In this document: positions 37,493 to 46,929 of the stretch, one piece after another
Numbering within the stretch: position 1 is the first letter of the stretch
Layout of the letters: each line of letters starts with the position of its first letter
Assembly (NCBI GenBank): GCA_016841425.1
Contig: JAENZE010000014.1
Coordinates: 36,407 to 100,406 of the forward strand
DNA from: Syntrophomonas sp.
GTDB taxonomy: Bacteria; Bacillota; Syntrophomonadia; Syntrophomonadales; Syntrophomonadaceae
DNA: 64,000 bases
Direction: 5' to 3'
Notes under the pieces: model-generated
Told to the model about the DNA's origin: nothing
Seen by the model: only the letters and a program-made list of their open reading frames with translations
Database searches by the model: none
Translations under genes and position numbers: made by a program

Positions 37493-39037
37493 TCATCCAC
37501 TCTCGATCAAGGTCCGGCCCGTCATTTCCGGAGGAATCTCTATCCCTAACAACCCCAGGATAGTCGGTGCGATATCCTGCAGCGACCCTCCTGACCTCAG
37601 ACGGCATTCCCGGTACTGATCTGAAACCAGTATGAAGGGTACCAGATTGGTGGTATGAGTAGTTAAACAGCATCCGGTTTGTGGACAGACCATCTCTTCA
37701 CAATTACCGTGGTCGGCAGTTATAAGTACTATTCCCTCTTTTTGCAGTACACATTCCACTACCTCCTGCAGACATCTATCAACGGTCTGCACAGCTTTTA
37801 TCGCGGCGTCCAGGCTGCCCGTGTGCCCTATCATGTCCGGGTTGGCATAATTCAAAATTATAACATCATAATAATCCCGCTCCAGTTCTTTTATAACTCG
37901 TTCGCTTACTTCTGCCGCACTCATCTCGGGCTGTAAATCATAAGTCTCCACTGCCGGAGATGGTATCAGTATCCTATCTTCACCCGGGTTGGCCTCCTCA
38001 ACGCCGCCGTTAAAGAAGAATGTCACATGAGCATATTTTTCGGTCTCGGCAATCCGCAGCTGTTTTTTATCCTGCTGAGCCAGCCATTCGCCCAGAGTAT
38101 TGTCCATGCTCTGAGGTGTAAAGGCTATGGGTGCACTTAACTTGATATCATACTGGGTCATACACACGTAATGAACGGATGGCCATTGGACTCGAGCAAA
38201 ATCCTTAAAATCTCCATCCACCAGGGCATGACTTATTTCCCGCGCTCGATCAGCCCGAAAGTTGAAAAATATAATACTATCTCCATCTTTAATGGTTCCC
38301 CGGGGTAATCCGTCGTCATCGATTATGACTATCGGTTCTATAAATTCGTCGGTGACATCAGCCTGATAACTTTTTTCAATGGCTGCCAGCGGGTCTAGCG
38401 CTAGATGACCTTCCCCCAGGACCATGGCATAGTAAGCTTTTTGCACCCGATTCCAGCGCTTGTCCCGATCCATGGCATAAAAGCGGCCCATTACCGAAGC
38501 GATCTTACCAGTACCAAGTTCCTGCATTTTCTCCTGCAACCTCTGTAAATATTTCACGCCACTATGAGGATCGGTATCTCTGCCATCCAAAAAGGCATGT
38601 ACTAAGACTCTTGATATATGTTGACGCTGGCAAAAATCCAACAAGGCATAAATATGGTTCATATGGCTGTGTACCCCGCCATCTGACACCAGCCCCATTA
38701 GATGCAAAGTTCCTCCGCTGTTTCTTACCTGCTGAGCAGCGGCTAGAAAAGCCTCATTATTGAAAAAAGACTCATCTTCAATAGCATTATTAATACGGGT
38801 TATTTCCTGGTAAACGATACGTCCGGCGCCCATATTAAGGTGACCGACTTCCGAGTTGCCCATCTGTCCCCAGGGCAGACCTACATACTTACCAGAAGTA
38901 TTCAAGCAGGTATCCGGGTACACATGTTTTAATCTGTAGAAATTTTCCGGGTTAGCCAGGGAAATAGCATTACGGGGGCAATCCTCCCCTTCACCCCAGC
39001 CATCCAGAATCATCAATACCAGAGGTTGCTTATCCAT
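37493..39037 (-). CDS. gpmI: Cofactor-independent phosphoglycerate mutase
   Basis: 514 aa. The phosphoserine loop GNSEVGHLNMGAGR has the nucleophile Ser near residue 61. ITADHGNCEEM near 443 carries metal ligands of the alkaline-phosphatase fold, with FLDGRDTDPHSG in between. It uses Mn2+ to interconvert 3- and 2-phosphoglycerate. It starts immediately after the tpiA stop with no gap, so translational coupling is likely. Confidence 0.97.
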   Translation of the reverse strand: MDKQPLVLMILDGWGEGEDCPRNAISLANPENFYRLKHVYPDTCLNTSGKYVGLPWGQMGNSEVGHLNMGAGRIVYQEITRINNAIEDESFFNNEAFLAAAQQVRNSGGTLHLMGLVSDGGVHSHMNHIYALLDFCQRQHISRVLVHAFLDGRDTDPHSGVKYLQRLQEKMQELGTGKIASVMGRFYAMDRDKRWNRVQKAYYAMVLGEGHLALDPLAAIEKSYQADVTDEFIEPIVIIDDDGLPRGTIKDGDSIIFFNFRADRAREISHALVDGDFKDFARVQWPSVHYVCMTQYDIKLSAPIAFTPQSMDNTLGEWLAQQDKKQLRIAETEKYAHVTFFFNGGVEEANPGEDRILIPSPAVETYDLQPEMSAAEVSERVIKELERDYYDVIILNYANPDMIGHTGSLDAAIKAVQTVDRCLQEVVECVLQKEGIVLITADHGNCEEMVCPQTGCCLTTHTTNLVPFILVSDQYRECRLRSGGSLQDIAPTILGLLGIEIPPEMTGRTLIESG

Positions 39038-39790
39038 TTACACCAACCTAACTATATTAGCATAAGATGCTGCATTGAGACTGGCCCCCCCTATCAGGGC
39101 TCCATCTATGTCTTCCTGCTGCATAAACTCTTCTATATTATCTTCTTTAACACTTCCACCATATAAAACCCTCACTGACCCGGCTATGGCTGGGCCATAC
39201 TTGTTCACCAGGAGCTGGCGAATAAAACGGCTCATCTGTTGGGCGTCCTGTCCGCTGGCATTAATCCCGGTACCAATAGCCCAGATCGGTTCATAGGCAA
39301 TAACCAGCTTCTCCCCCTGCTCCAACGCTAAGCCCTGCAGGGCTAAATCCATCTGTTTACTTACTATTTTTTCAGCCTGCCCGGCTTTTCTCTCTTCCAG
39401 CGTCTCTCCAATACAGAGAATGGGAATGATTCCTACCCGGCATGCCGCGGTCAACTTTTTATTAACCGCTGCATCAGTCTCGCCTATGACCTGCCTTCTT
39501 TCCGAATGCCCGATTATTACGTGACTGCATCCGGTATCAATCAGCATGGCTGCCGATATCTCTCCGGTATAAGGGCCATTATCCTCCCAGAATAAGTCCT
39601 GCGCACCCAGTTGAATCCCTGCCTCAGCCAGCAGTCCATGCAGTTCATACAGCATAGTAAAGGGCGGGCAGACCAGCATCTGAACTGCAGTGTGATCCGG
39701 TAGCAGCGAATGCAGCTCCCTGGCAAAAGCTCGAGCTTCTCCAATTGTTTTATTCATCTTCCAATTGCCTGCTATCAGCGGTATTCTCAT
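39038..39790 (-). CDS. tpiA: Triosephosphate isomerase
   Basis: 250 aa from ATG 39790, with GAGGTGG just upstream. Catalytic residues: Lys in GNWKMNK (about 11), His in IIGHSERR (about 97), Glu in AYEPIWAIGTG (about 168), and the phosphate loop GGSVKEDN. It interconverts DHAP and GAP. It sits between pgk and gpmI. Confidence 0.97.
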   Translation of the reverse strand: MRIPLIAGNWKMNKTIGEARAFARELHSLLPDHTAVQMLVCPPFTMLYELHGLLAEAGIQLGAQDLFWEDNGPYTGEISAAMLIDTGCSHVIIGHSERRQVIGETDAAVNKKLTAACRVGIIPILCIGETLEERKAGQAEKIVSKQMDLALQGLALEQGEKLVIAYEPIWAIGTGINASGQDAQQMSRFIRQLLVNKYGPAIAGSVRVLYGGSVKEDNIEEFMQQEDIDGALIGGASLNAASYANIVRLV

Positions 39791-39819
39791 CAAACCACCT
39801 CTATATGCTTTACTGCCAT

Positions 39820-40995
39820 TTAATGTTCACAAACTGCTACCCCGGGAAGGTCTATCCCCTCCAGAAACTCCAGGGTTGCTCCACCTCCGGTAGAAATATG
39901 AGTTATACCTGCTTCCAAACCTAGATCATGAACTATAACACTGGTGTCGCCTCCACCTATAACTGTGGTGGCAGGTGAATCAGCCAGTGCCCTGGTAATA
40001 GCCCGGGTGCCATTGGCAAACTGATCATACTCAAATACTCCCAGTGGACCGTTCCAAACTACTGTTTGCGCTTCTTTAATCAAATTTTCATAATTCTCAA
40101 TGGTTCGGGGACCGATATCCAATATCATCTTGCCCTCGCTCACCCCATCTATATCGACTATCTCTGCAGCAGCCTCGGCAGATATTTCTTCCGCTACTAC
40201 TACGTCCTGAGGAAGCACTAAACGCACACCTTTACTTTGAGCAGTCTGCATTAAGTTTCTGGCCTCCTCCAGCAGACCGTCTTCACAGATGGATTTGCCT
40301 ATATTCTTGCCCTGAGCTTTCAAAAATGTGTTGGCCATACCGCCGCCAATCAATATAGTATCCATTTTATCCAGCAGGTTATGAATCAGACCTAATTTGT
40401 CGGCAACTTTAGCTCCCCCCAGAATGGCCATCCTGGGTTTTTCTCCATCCTGCAATACTTTTCTTAACATAGCCACCTCGTTTTCCATGAGAAAACCTGC
40501 GTAAGCCGGCAGATAATCGGCAATGCCAGTAGTTGATGAATGAGCTCGATGAGCGGTCCCAAAGGCATCATTTATGAAAACTTCTCCCAGGGAGGCCAGC
40601 TGCCTGGAAAATTCGGGGTCATTTTTTTCTTCCCCTTCATAATATCTTACGTTTTGCAGCAAGAGCACCTCTCCATCCTGCAGCTTCTGGGCCTTCTCCT
40701 GCACTTCTTCTCCTATACAGTCATCGGCCATAGTTACCGGCATGTTTAAAAGGGATGCCAGGTGATCTGCTACCTTATCCAATCTATACTTGCCATTTCT
40801 CTTGCCCTGGGGACGGCCGAGGTGGCTCATTAATATGAGTCGACCACCCTGCTGCAGCACATATTGGATAGTGGGTAAAGCAGCTGTAATCTTGGCATCA
40901 TCAAGTATGTTGTTTTCTTTATCAGTTGGCACATTGAAATCTACTCGCATTAATACTCGTTTTCCTTGGATCTCCAGATCACGCAAACTTCTCAT
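39820..40995 (-). CDS. pgk: Phosphoglycerate kinase
   Basis: 391 aa. MRVDFNVPTD, LMSHLGRPQGK, GTAHRAHSSTTGIA and GGGDTSVIV are visible, with the hinge and nucleotide site GGAKVADKLGLI. It makes ATP from 1,3-bisphosphoglycerate. It follows gap by 27 bp. Confidence 0.97.
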   Translation of the reverse strand: MRSLRDLEIQGKRVLMRVDFNVPTDKENNILDDAKITAALPTIQYVLQQGGRLILMSHLGRPQGKRNGKYRLDKVADHLASLLNMPVTMADDCIGEEVQEKAQKLQDGEVLLLQNVRYYEGEEKNDPEFSRQLASLGEVFINDAFGTAHRAHSSTTGIADYLPAYAGFLMENEVAMLRKVLQDGEKPRMAILGGAKVADKLGLIHNLLDKMDTILIGGGMANTFLKAQGKNIGKSICEDGLLEEARNLMQTAQSKGVRLVLPQDVVVAEEISAEAAAEIVDIDGVSEGKMILDIGPRTIENYENLIKEAQTVVWNGPLGVFEYDQFANGTRAITRALADSPATTVIGGGDTSVIVHDLGLEAGITHISTGGGATLEFLEGIDLPGVAVCEH

Positions 40996-41022
40996 TAACT
41001 TGCACCTCCGTATTAATCAATC

Positions 41023-42024
41023 TCACTGCAGCCCGCCTATATACGAGACTGCATCTACAACTCGCATGGAGTAACCCCATTCATTATCATACCAGGCGAT
41101 AATCTTGGCCATCTTATCTCCCATAGTCATAGTCAACAATCCATCAACTACCGATGAATGGTTTTCCCCCCGGTAGTCCGTGGAAACCAATTCCTCCTCG
41201 GTATACCTTAATATCCCCTTTAACTCATTCTGGCTGGCCTGTTGGAAGGCATTATTGATATCTTGAACAGAAGCAGATTTGCCTAATTCTACGGTAAGGT
41301 CCACAAGTGATACCGTCGGTGTCGGTACTCTTATAGCTAAACCATCAAATTTTCCATCCAGTTCAGGTATTACCAGTCCCAATGCACTGGCCGCGCCGGT
41401 AGTAGTTGGTACTATGGACAGGGCTGCAGCCCGGGCTCTTCTGAGGTCATCATGAGCCAGATCCAGTATGCGCTGGTCGTTGGTGTAGGAATGAACTGTA
41501 GTCATCATGCCCCGCTCAATCCCAAATTCGTCCATTAACACCTTGGCTACCGGAGCCAAACAGTTAGTAGTACAGGAAGCATTAGAAATTATCTGGTATT
41601 CAGGAAGACACTGCCGATGATTGACCCCCATCACCATAGTGAAATCTATATTCTTTCCCGGTGCAGTTATCAAGACCTTTTCTGCGCCCGCCTTTAAATG
41701 CTTGGAAGCTTTATCTTTGCTGCGGAAGGCACCAGTACCTTCGATAACTATCTGCACACCCATTTCCTTCCAGGGCAGCTTCTCCGGATCCTTTTCCGAT
41801 AAGTATTTAATCTTTTTCCCGTTTATCACCAGACTGTCATCCTGGAAACTGACCTCTCCCGGGTACGTCCCATGTATTGAATCATATTTAAAGAGATGGG
41901 CTGAGGATTTGGCATCCCCCAGATCGTTTATCGCAACAATATCCAGGTCATTTCTGTCCAGCGCTATTCTTTCCACCAGTCGTCCAATACGTCCAAAACC
42001 ATTAATAGCCGCTTTGATCGTCAT
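41023..42024 (-). CDS. gap: Type I glyceraldehyde-3-phosphate dehydrogenase
   Basis: 333 aa from ATG 42024 (MTIKAAINGFGRIGR), preferred because AAAGGGTGG precedes it. The N-terminal Rossmann GFGRIGR and the catalytic Cys in NASCTTNC near 149 are present. IAINDLGD after the second strand has an acidic residue in the usual NAD-binding position. It is the first enzyme gene after cggR, 14 bp downstream. Confidence 0.97.
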   Translation of the reverse strand: MTIKAAINGFGRIGRLVERIALDRNDLDIVAINDLGDAKSSAHLFKYDSIHGTYPGEVSFQDDSLVINGKKIKYLSEKDPEKLPWKEMGVQIVIEGTGAFRSKDKASKHLKAGAEKVLITAPGKNIDFTMVMGVNHRQCLPEYQIISNASCTTNCLAPVAKVLMDEFGIERGMMTTVHSYTNDQRILDLAHDDLRRARAAALSIVPTTTGAASALGLVIPELDGKFDGLAIRVPTPTVSLVDLTVELGKSASVQDINNAFQQASQNELKGILRYTEEELVSTDYRGENHSSVVDGLLTMTMGDKMAKIIAWYDNEWGYSMRVVDAVSYIGGLQ

Positions 42025-42038
42025 ATTAACCACCCTTT

Positions 42039-43064
42039 CTAATGAATATTTTTTATGATTTCCCTGGCAGCTCCCTCATCTGTTATCAGGACATCGAGCT
42101 TCCCATGCCCTAACACTGCTTTGATAGCCTCAGCTTTCTTTTTTCCTCCCGCCACAGCAACTACTGTTTCAATATTACTCAAGTCACTCATTTCCAGACC
42201 AATACCCGGAACTTCATATACTATATTACCCTTTTCATCAAAATAATATCTAAAGGCTTCGGCAACAGCATTTTTTTCCTTCAGCATGGAGATGACCGGC
42301 GGAGAAAGTCCTCTCCTGTCTGCCATTTCCATAGCCGGGCCTATACCATGTATTAATATGCTGCTGGTTTTAATAAGCTGCAGCAGATTCTTTATATGTA
42401 TATCTTTTTTTAACATTTCGGCGGTATTTTCTTCTATATTATCGGGAATGTGCAAAAGCTGGTACTGTGCCCCCAGACTGTCAGCAATATTGGCGGCAAT
42501 AGTTCCCGCCTGTTGTTTCAGTCCTGCTCCCAAGCCGCCCCGGGCCGGAACCACCAGAACATCGTTCATCTTGATACTGCCATTCATGGCTGCTGCCATT
42601 TCGGCCAGGGTAGTACCCCCGGTTACGGCCAGCACACTATGGGGTTTAAGTATCCTTTTCAAGTAGCCTGCAGCAGCCCGGCCCAGATCCTTTTGACTTA
42701 GATAATCTTCACTGGAATCCCCGGGCACAATGATCGTATCCCGGATACTGAAGTTTTCTTTGATTTTCTCTGCCAGGGGTTGGATACTGAGCATGGAGGG
42801 GATGATTTCACTTATTTCCCGAAGCATTTCTCGGCCAGACATGCTGATGTTTATACCTGCAGAAGTTGAAGTTACTGCACCTCGGGCTTTTAATTTATCA
42901 AATTCACTGCGGATGGTTCTCTCGGACAAATTAAGATCCTTGCATAGTTGCCGTCTTCCTATTGGTTCATGGTAATAGATATGCCTTAATATTCGATATC
43001 TGCTCTCAATTATAGAAATAGCCTCAGGAGCAAAGCGTTCCAGGACCAGAAGCATTTTATCCAT
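42039..43064 (-). CDS. cggR: Central glycolytic genes regulator CggR
   Basis: 341 aa, SorC/DeoR family. The HTH spans about residues 25-60 (RRQLCKDLNLSERTIRSEFD). The C-terminal sugar-phosphate-binding domain (about 90-341) includes VTGGTTLAEMAA and VPARGGLG. In Bacillus the protein represses this operon and is relieved by fructose-1,6-bisphosphate. It is the first gene of the operon, so it is probably autoregulated. Its upstream region holds a GGGAC-type motif. Confidence 0.95.
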   Translation of the reverse strand: MDKMLLVLERFAPEAISIIESRYRILRHIYYHEPIGRRQLCKDLNLSERTIRSEFDKLKARGAVTSTSAGINISMSGREMLREISEIIPSMLSIQPLAEKIKENFSIRDTIIVPGDSSEDYLSQKDLGRAAAGYLKRILKPHSVLAVTGGTTLAEMAAAMNGSIKMNDVLVVPARGGLGAGLKQQAGTIAANIADSLGAQYQLLHIPDNIEENTAEMLKKDIHIKNLLQLIKTSSILIHGIGPAMEMADRRGLSPPVISMLKEKNAVAEAFRYYFDEKGNIVYEVPGIGLEMSDLSNIETVVAVAGGKKKAEAIKAVLGHGKLDVLITDEGAAREIIKNIH

Positions 43065-43114
43065 TCTGCCACCTCTACCTGTGTCAAATTAATCTGCGGG
43101 GCAATATTTTGTTT

Positions 43115-43200
43115 CAGGGGCATTTTAGTCCCACTGAAAATAAGAATTAACCTTCAAAATCCTATTTTATATATTATATCACATAGGTGGGTGAATGATG
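43115..43200 (-). promoter_or_regulatory. cggR operon promoter and possible CggR operator
   Basis: An extended -10 element TGATATAAT (TATAAT at 43173-43178, minus strand) lies about 110 bp upstream of cggR. Between it and the gene, GTGGGACTAAAATGCCCC resembles half of the CGGGAC-type tandem operator of Bacillus. The -35 is weak, and the operator match is partial. The remaining bases to 43287 hold nothing further that I can name. Confidence 0.4.
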
Positions 43201-43287
43201 TATGGATATCGAAGATAAGATAGTTTGCAGGTATATAAATAGTCGCAAGAACCATGTATCTCTTCTCATATTCTTAATACATATTCT

Positions 43288-43593
43288 TTAATAACGAAGC
43301 GCTTCCTCAACCGGGATGATGAATACCGTTGCCAGACCTTCCTCCACTATGCTTCTGGCATCTGCTTTTTCTGATTGTATTTTCTGCAGCTTCTTTTTTT
43401 GAGTATACTCTTTTATAATTTGTAGAACCAATTGGGCCTCATCGTCTTCAACCCCGCTGATTATAGTTCGGTTGCCTTGTTTCAGAAAGCCTCCAGAACT
43501 TGTTAAAGATGTCATACGAATTCCGTGTTTAAGAAGCTCCTCACTTAGACCAGCTGCAATTTGTTCACTTACTATGGCAACAACAAGTTTCAT
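43288..43593 (-). CDS. darA: c-di-AMP receptor of the DarA/PstA family
   Basis: 101 aa from ATG 43593, where GGGGG lies 7 nt upstream. An in-frame extension of 15 residues runs into the ClC gene and lacks an SD. The PII-like fold shows MKLVVAIVSEQIAAGLSEEL, the TSSGGFLKQGNRTIISGVED loop and the C-terminal ATVFIIPVEE. It binds c-di-AMP in homologues. Its target here is unknown. It follows the ClC gene by 4 bp, so a link to ion transport is possible. Confidence 0.9.
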   Translation of the reverse strand: MKLVVAIVSEQIAAGLSEELLKHGIRMTSLTSSGGFLKQGNRTIISGVEDDEAQLVLQIIKEYTQKKKLQKIQSEKADARSIVEEGLATVFIIPVEEALRY

Positions 43594-43597
43594 ATTC

Positions 43598-45334
43598 TTA
43601 CCCCCTATCACCATTAGCGGCCAGCGAATATGCCTCAATTATATCACTTCTGGTGACTATACCAATTAATCTGCTGTGGTCGTCCGGGTCTACTACTGGA
43701 AGGCGTCCTATATCCCCTTCCGCCATTTTTTCCATCACTTTGCCTATGGTGTCCTGGGGCAATACACATATTAAATGATGATTGACAATATCCTTTAATA
43801 AACGCGTTTCATCCCCATCGTTTCTGATTGCATTCCACACCTGTTCATATGTAACTACAGCTGCAAGCTTATCCCCTTCCATTACCGGGAATCCAGTAAA
43901 AGACCTCTGCAGCATTCTTTCTTTAGCAGCTTTTAAAGTCATGTTGATATCCAGAGTCTCAACGTCTGATGTCATAACCGCCTCTACCGGCATTATTCCC
44001 ATCATATCGACATTCTGCCCTTTTCTCACATTGACCCCTCTCCGGGCTAACTTCATAGTATAGATTGATTCAGGACATAAACCCTTGGCCACCAGTGAAC
44101 TGATTACACACACTAACATCAGTGGCAGTATTACCTTGTAGTCTCCTGTCATTTCAAAAATAATAATGATTCCGGTGATAGGGGCCTGCGAAATTCCAGC
44201 AAATACTCCTGCCATACCAACTAAAGCATATGCTCCTGGCAAGGCAGTAATAGCAGGAAACAGTTTGTCTACTAGATACCCAAAACTGCCGCCCAGCATA
44301 GAACCCATGAACAAACTGGGAGCAAATACCCCCCCTGAGCCGCCGGAGCCGATGGTCAGTGATGTTGCTATAAGTTTAGCGAACAGAAGAATAAAGACTA
44401 ATGCCCAGGACAGTTCATTTCTTAAAACTAGTTCCACAGTCTCATATCCTACTCCGAAAACCTGGGGATAATAAAGACCCATAAAACCAACCATTAATCC
44501 CCCTATGGCTGGTTTTACATATTCGGGAATAACTTTTATCTTCTCAAACAAGTCCTCAGAACCATATAAAACTTTGTTATATATAACGGCAAATATTCCG
44601 GCTAGTATACCTAATACTACATAAAATCCCAGCTCTTCTGGAGACACCAGTTCATAAGGCTGTACCAAAAAAGAAGGATTATCGCCCCAGTATACACGGC
44701 TTACTATGGCGGATATTACTGAACTTATTACTATTAGTATAAAGTTATTAGTGGTAAACCTCCCCAGTATGACTTCCTGAGCAAAAAGTACTCCTCCAAT
44801 AGGAGCATTAAAAGTAGCGGAAATTCCTCCTGCCGCACCGCAGGCGACCAGGGTTTTTAGTATATCCGGGGAGACCTTTAATACCTGTCCAATAGTTGAA
44901 CCTATAGCTGAACTGATTTGGACAATAGGCCCCTCTCGTCCTGCTGAACCACCTGAACCTATAGTGATAGCAGAAGCTACAGCCTTTACCAATACCAACC
45001 GCGGCCTTATAACTCCATCCTTCTCAGCTACTGCCGCCATGACCTCCGGTACTCCATGTCCCTTGGCCTCACGAGCCAGAAAATATACTATGGGTCCTAC
45101 TAGTAATCCTCCCAGGGCAGGAACGAGAACAATATAGTATTGGCCTAAAAAAGATCCCAAAACATTCTCAGTACCTCTGAAGAATCCGGTATGGAAAATC
45201 CCAATAAGCATTTTAAAACCGATAGCCGCAAAACCTGTTCCTAATCCAATAAATGCAGCTATAGCTAAAAGCATCGAGGAATCAAGCCAGTAATTACTGC
45301 TTCCATGGCTTTTTAGATTAGTTGTGAACTTCAT
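43598..45334 (-). CDS. ClC-family chloride channel/antiporter with CBS domains
   Basis: 578 aa. About ten or more membrane helices with GSGGSAGREGPIVQ near 126 (the gating Glu in GREGP) and GSGGSGGVFAPSLF. After the membrane part (about 430) two CBS domains follow (VMTSDVETLDINMTLKAA and IVNHHLICVLPQDTIGKV). The transported anion cannot be told, and channel versus exchanger is unresolved. It overlaps the transcription unit with the c-di-AMP receptor. Confidence 0.93.
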   Translation of the reverse strand: MKFTTNLKSHGSSNYWLDSSMLLAIAAFIGLGTGFAAIGFKMLIGIFHTGFFRGTENVLGSFLGQYYIVLVPALGGLLVGPIVYFLAREAKGHGVPEVMAAVAEKDGVIRPRLVLVKAVASAITIGSGGSAGREGPIVQISSAIGSTIGQVLKVSPDILKTLVACGAAGGISATFNAPIGGVLFAQEVILGRFTTNNFILIVISSVISAIVSRVYWGDNPSFLVQPYELVSPEELGFYVVLGILAGIFAVIYNKVLYGSEDLFEKIKVIPEYVKPAIGGLMVGFMGLYYPQVFGVGYETVELVLRNELSWALVFILLFAKLIATSLTIGSGGSGGVFAPSLFMGSMLGGSFGYLVDKLFPAITALPGAYALVGMAGVFAGISQAPITGIIIIFEMTGDYKVILPLMLVCVISSLVAKGLCPESIYTMKLARRGVNVRKGQNVDMMGIMPVEAVMTSDVETLDINMTLKAAKERMLQRSFTGFPVMEGDKLAAVVTYEQVWNAIRNDGDETRLLKDIVNHHLICVLPQDTIGKVMEKMAEGDIGRLPVVDPDDHSRLIGIVTRSDIIEAYSLAANGDRG

Positions 45335-45410
45335 AAAGATTCATCCTTTAAGCTGGGTTACATATCTAATTCAATTATGAGTGCTTTCAATTGCTGATCT
45401 TGATGTCAGA

Positions 45411-45444
45411 AAAAAACTGCACCCAGGAGATGCAGTTTTTTTTT
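45411..45444 (-). terminator. Rho-independent terminator after rpoN
   Basis: AAAAAACTGCA and TGCAGTTTTTT form a stem with a short loop (CCCAGGAGA region). On the minus strand it lies about 37 bp after the rpoN stop and is followed by T residues. It isolates rpoN from the ClC gene. Confidence 0.9.
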
Positions 45445-45480
45445 GATCTAATACTATTTTGCCACTATTCATATATATTT

Positions 45481-46860
45481 TCAATATCGTTTGCGAGCCA
45501 TAGTGGAAGGTATCCCCATCTCCTGACGATATTTTGCTACCGTTCGTCTGGAAATCCTAATCCCTTTCTGTTTTAACATTTTGGATATGGCCTCATCACT
45601 TAATGGTTTGCTGCTGTCTTCACTGCTGATAATCTCTTCCAACATATGTTTTATGCTCTTGGACGATACTTTGCTGCTTCCATATGACTCTACTCCGGTG
45701 CTGAAAAAGTACTTTAATTCAAATAAACCCTGGGGCGTCTGAATATATTTATTGGTAGTAGCCCGGCTAACGGTTGATTCATGTACATCAACGGCTTCCG
45801 CAACTTTGCGCAGATTAAGGGGCTTCATATATTCTACCCCTTTATCCAGAAATTCGGTCTGAATGTCTACTATGCTGCGAGCTACCTTATAAAGAGTCAT
45901 GCGTCTCTGTTCTATACTGCGTATAAGCCATATTGCTGAACCCATCTTGTCTTCCAGGTATTTTTTCGCATCCTGGGAGAAATTATCGTTTTGATGTAAT
46001 ATCCGTTTATAAACATTATTAACTATTAGCCGGGGAAAATTTAAATCATTAACTATTACTACATATTCTCCCTCTACCTTTTCCACAAATACATCCGGCA
46101 TGATATACTTTACTTCATCGTAGCTGCTGTATTGGAGTCCTGGTTTGGGATCCAGGGTCCGTATCAGATCGCATACGTCCTGAACCTGATTTATCGGTAT
46201 AGACAGTGCCTGGGCTATCTTATTAAGCTTGGCCCGGGCCAGATCTTCCATATGATGCTGTATAATCTGAGTAGCTATAGAATCTTCTTTATTATAATAT
46301 CTTAGCTGCATCAACAGGCATTCCGATAAATCACGGGCTCCAACTCCGTGGGGATGGAAAGATTGTATCATCTGTAATACTTCTTCCACTTTCCCGATTG
46401 GCACCTTCAGATTTGAAGCTACCTCATTCAAATCAATACATAGGTATCCCGTTCTATCGATACTTCCAATCAGATAATGGCCTATAACCAGATCGTCTTC
46501 TTCCTTGCTGCTCAGACGAAGCTGGAATTCCAGATGCTCATAAAGACTAGGTCTTCTAGTAAGAAAATTCTCCAGCGACGGGCTTTCTTCCCGGTTAGCA
46601 GGAGTATATTCTATATCACGGTCATTGTAATATTCAACCATGTCTTCTATCTTATTATCGTTTTCACGATTTACCGGCTCAGATTCAAGGCTCTCTTCAG
46701 GTTCCTTCACTTCCAAAAAGGGATTTTCCTGAAGTTCCTGCTCAATATACTCACTCAACTCAATGGTAGACATCTGCAGGATAGCAATGGCCTGGCGTAA
46801 TTCAGGAGTCATCATTAATTTCTGCTGTTGTTCCAAGAAAACATCCTGTGTCAGCCTCAT
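45481..46860 (-). CDS. rpoN: RNA polymerase sigma-54 factor
   Basis: 459 aa. The N-terminal Gln/Leu-rich region I (QQQKLMMTPELRQAIAILQM), core-binding region, and C-terminal HTH with the RpoN box ISRRTVAKYRQEM near 440 are all present. It directs polymerase to -24/-12 promoters and needs activator ATPases, none of which is in this window. It is preceded by whiA. Confidence 0.96.
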   Translation of the reverse strand: MRLTQDVFLEQQQKLMMTPELRQAIAILQMSTIELSEYIEQELQENPFLEVKEPEESLESEPVNRENDNKIEDMVEYYNDRDIEYTPANREESPSLENFLTRRPSLYEHLEFQLRLSSKEEDDLVIGHYLIGSIDRTGYLCIDLNEVASNLKVPIGKVEEVLQMIQSFHPHGVGARDLSECLLMQLRYYNKEDSIATQIIQHHMEDLARAKLNKIAQALSIPINQVQDVCDLIRTLDPKPGLQYSSYDEVKYIMPDVFVEKVEGEYVVIVNDLNFPRLIVNNVYKRILHQNDNFSQDAKKYLEDKMGSAIWLIRSIEQRRMTLYKVARSIVDIQTEFLDKGVEYMKPLNLRKVAEAVDVHESTVSRATTNKYIQTPQGLFELKYFFSTGVESYGSSKVSSKSIKHMLEEIISSEDSSKPLSDEAISKMLKQKGIRISRRTVAKYRQEMGIPSTMARKRY

Positions 46861-46929
46861 TTTTGTCCCTCCGCTTCAAATACTATCCACATGCTTATAA
46901 TTCGTCATAAAGTTACAAGTTCCTGCTTT

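Noticed and set aside
43115..43200. Firm assignment of a CggR operator
   Set aside because: Only one GGGAC-type half matches. The paired half and spacing of the Bacillus operator are not seen.
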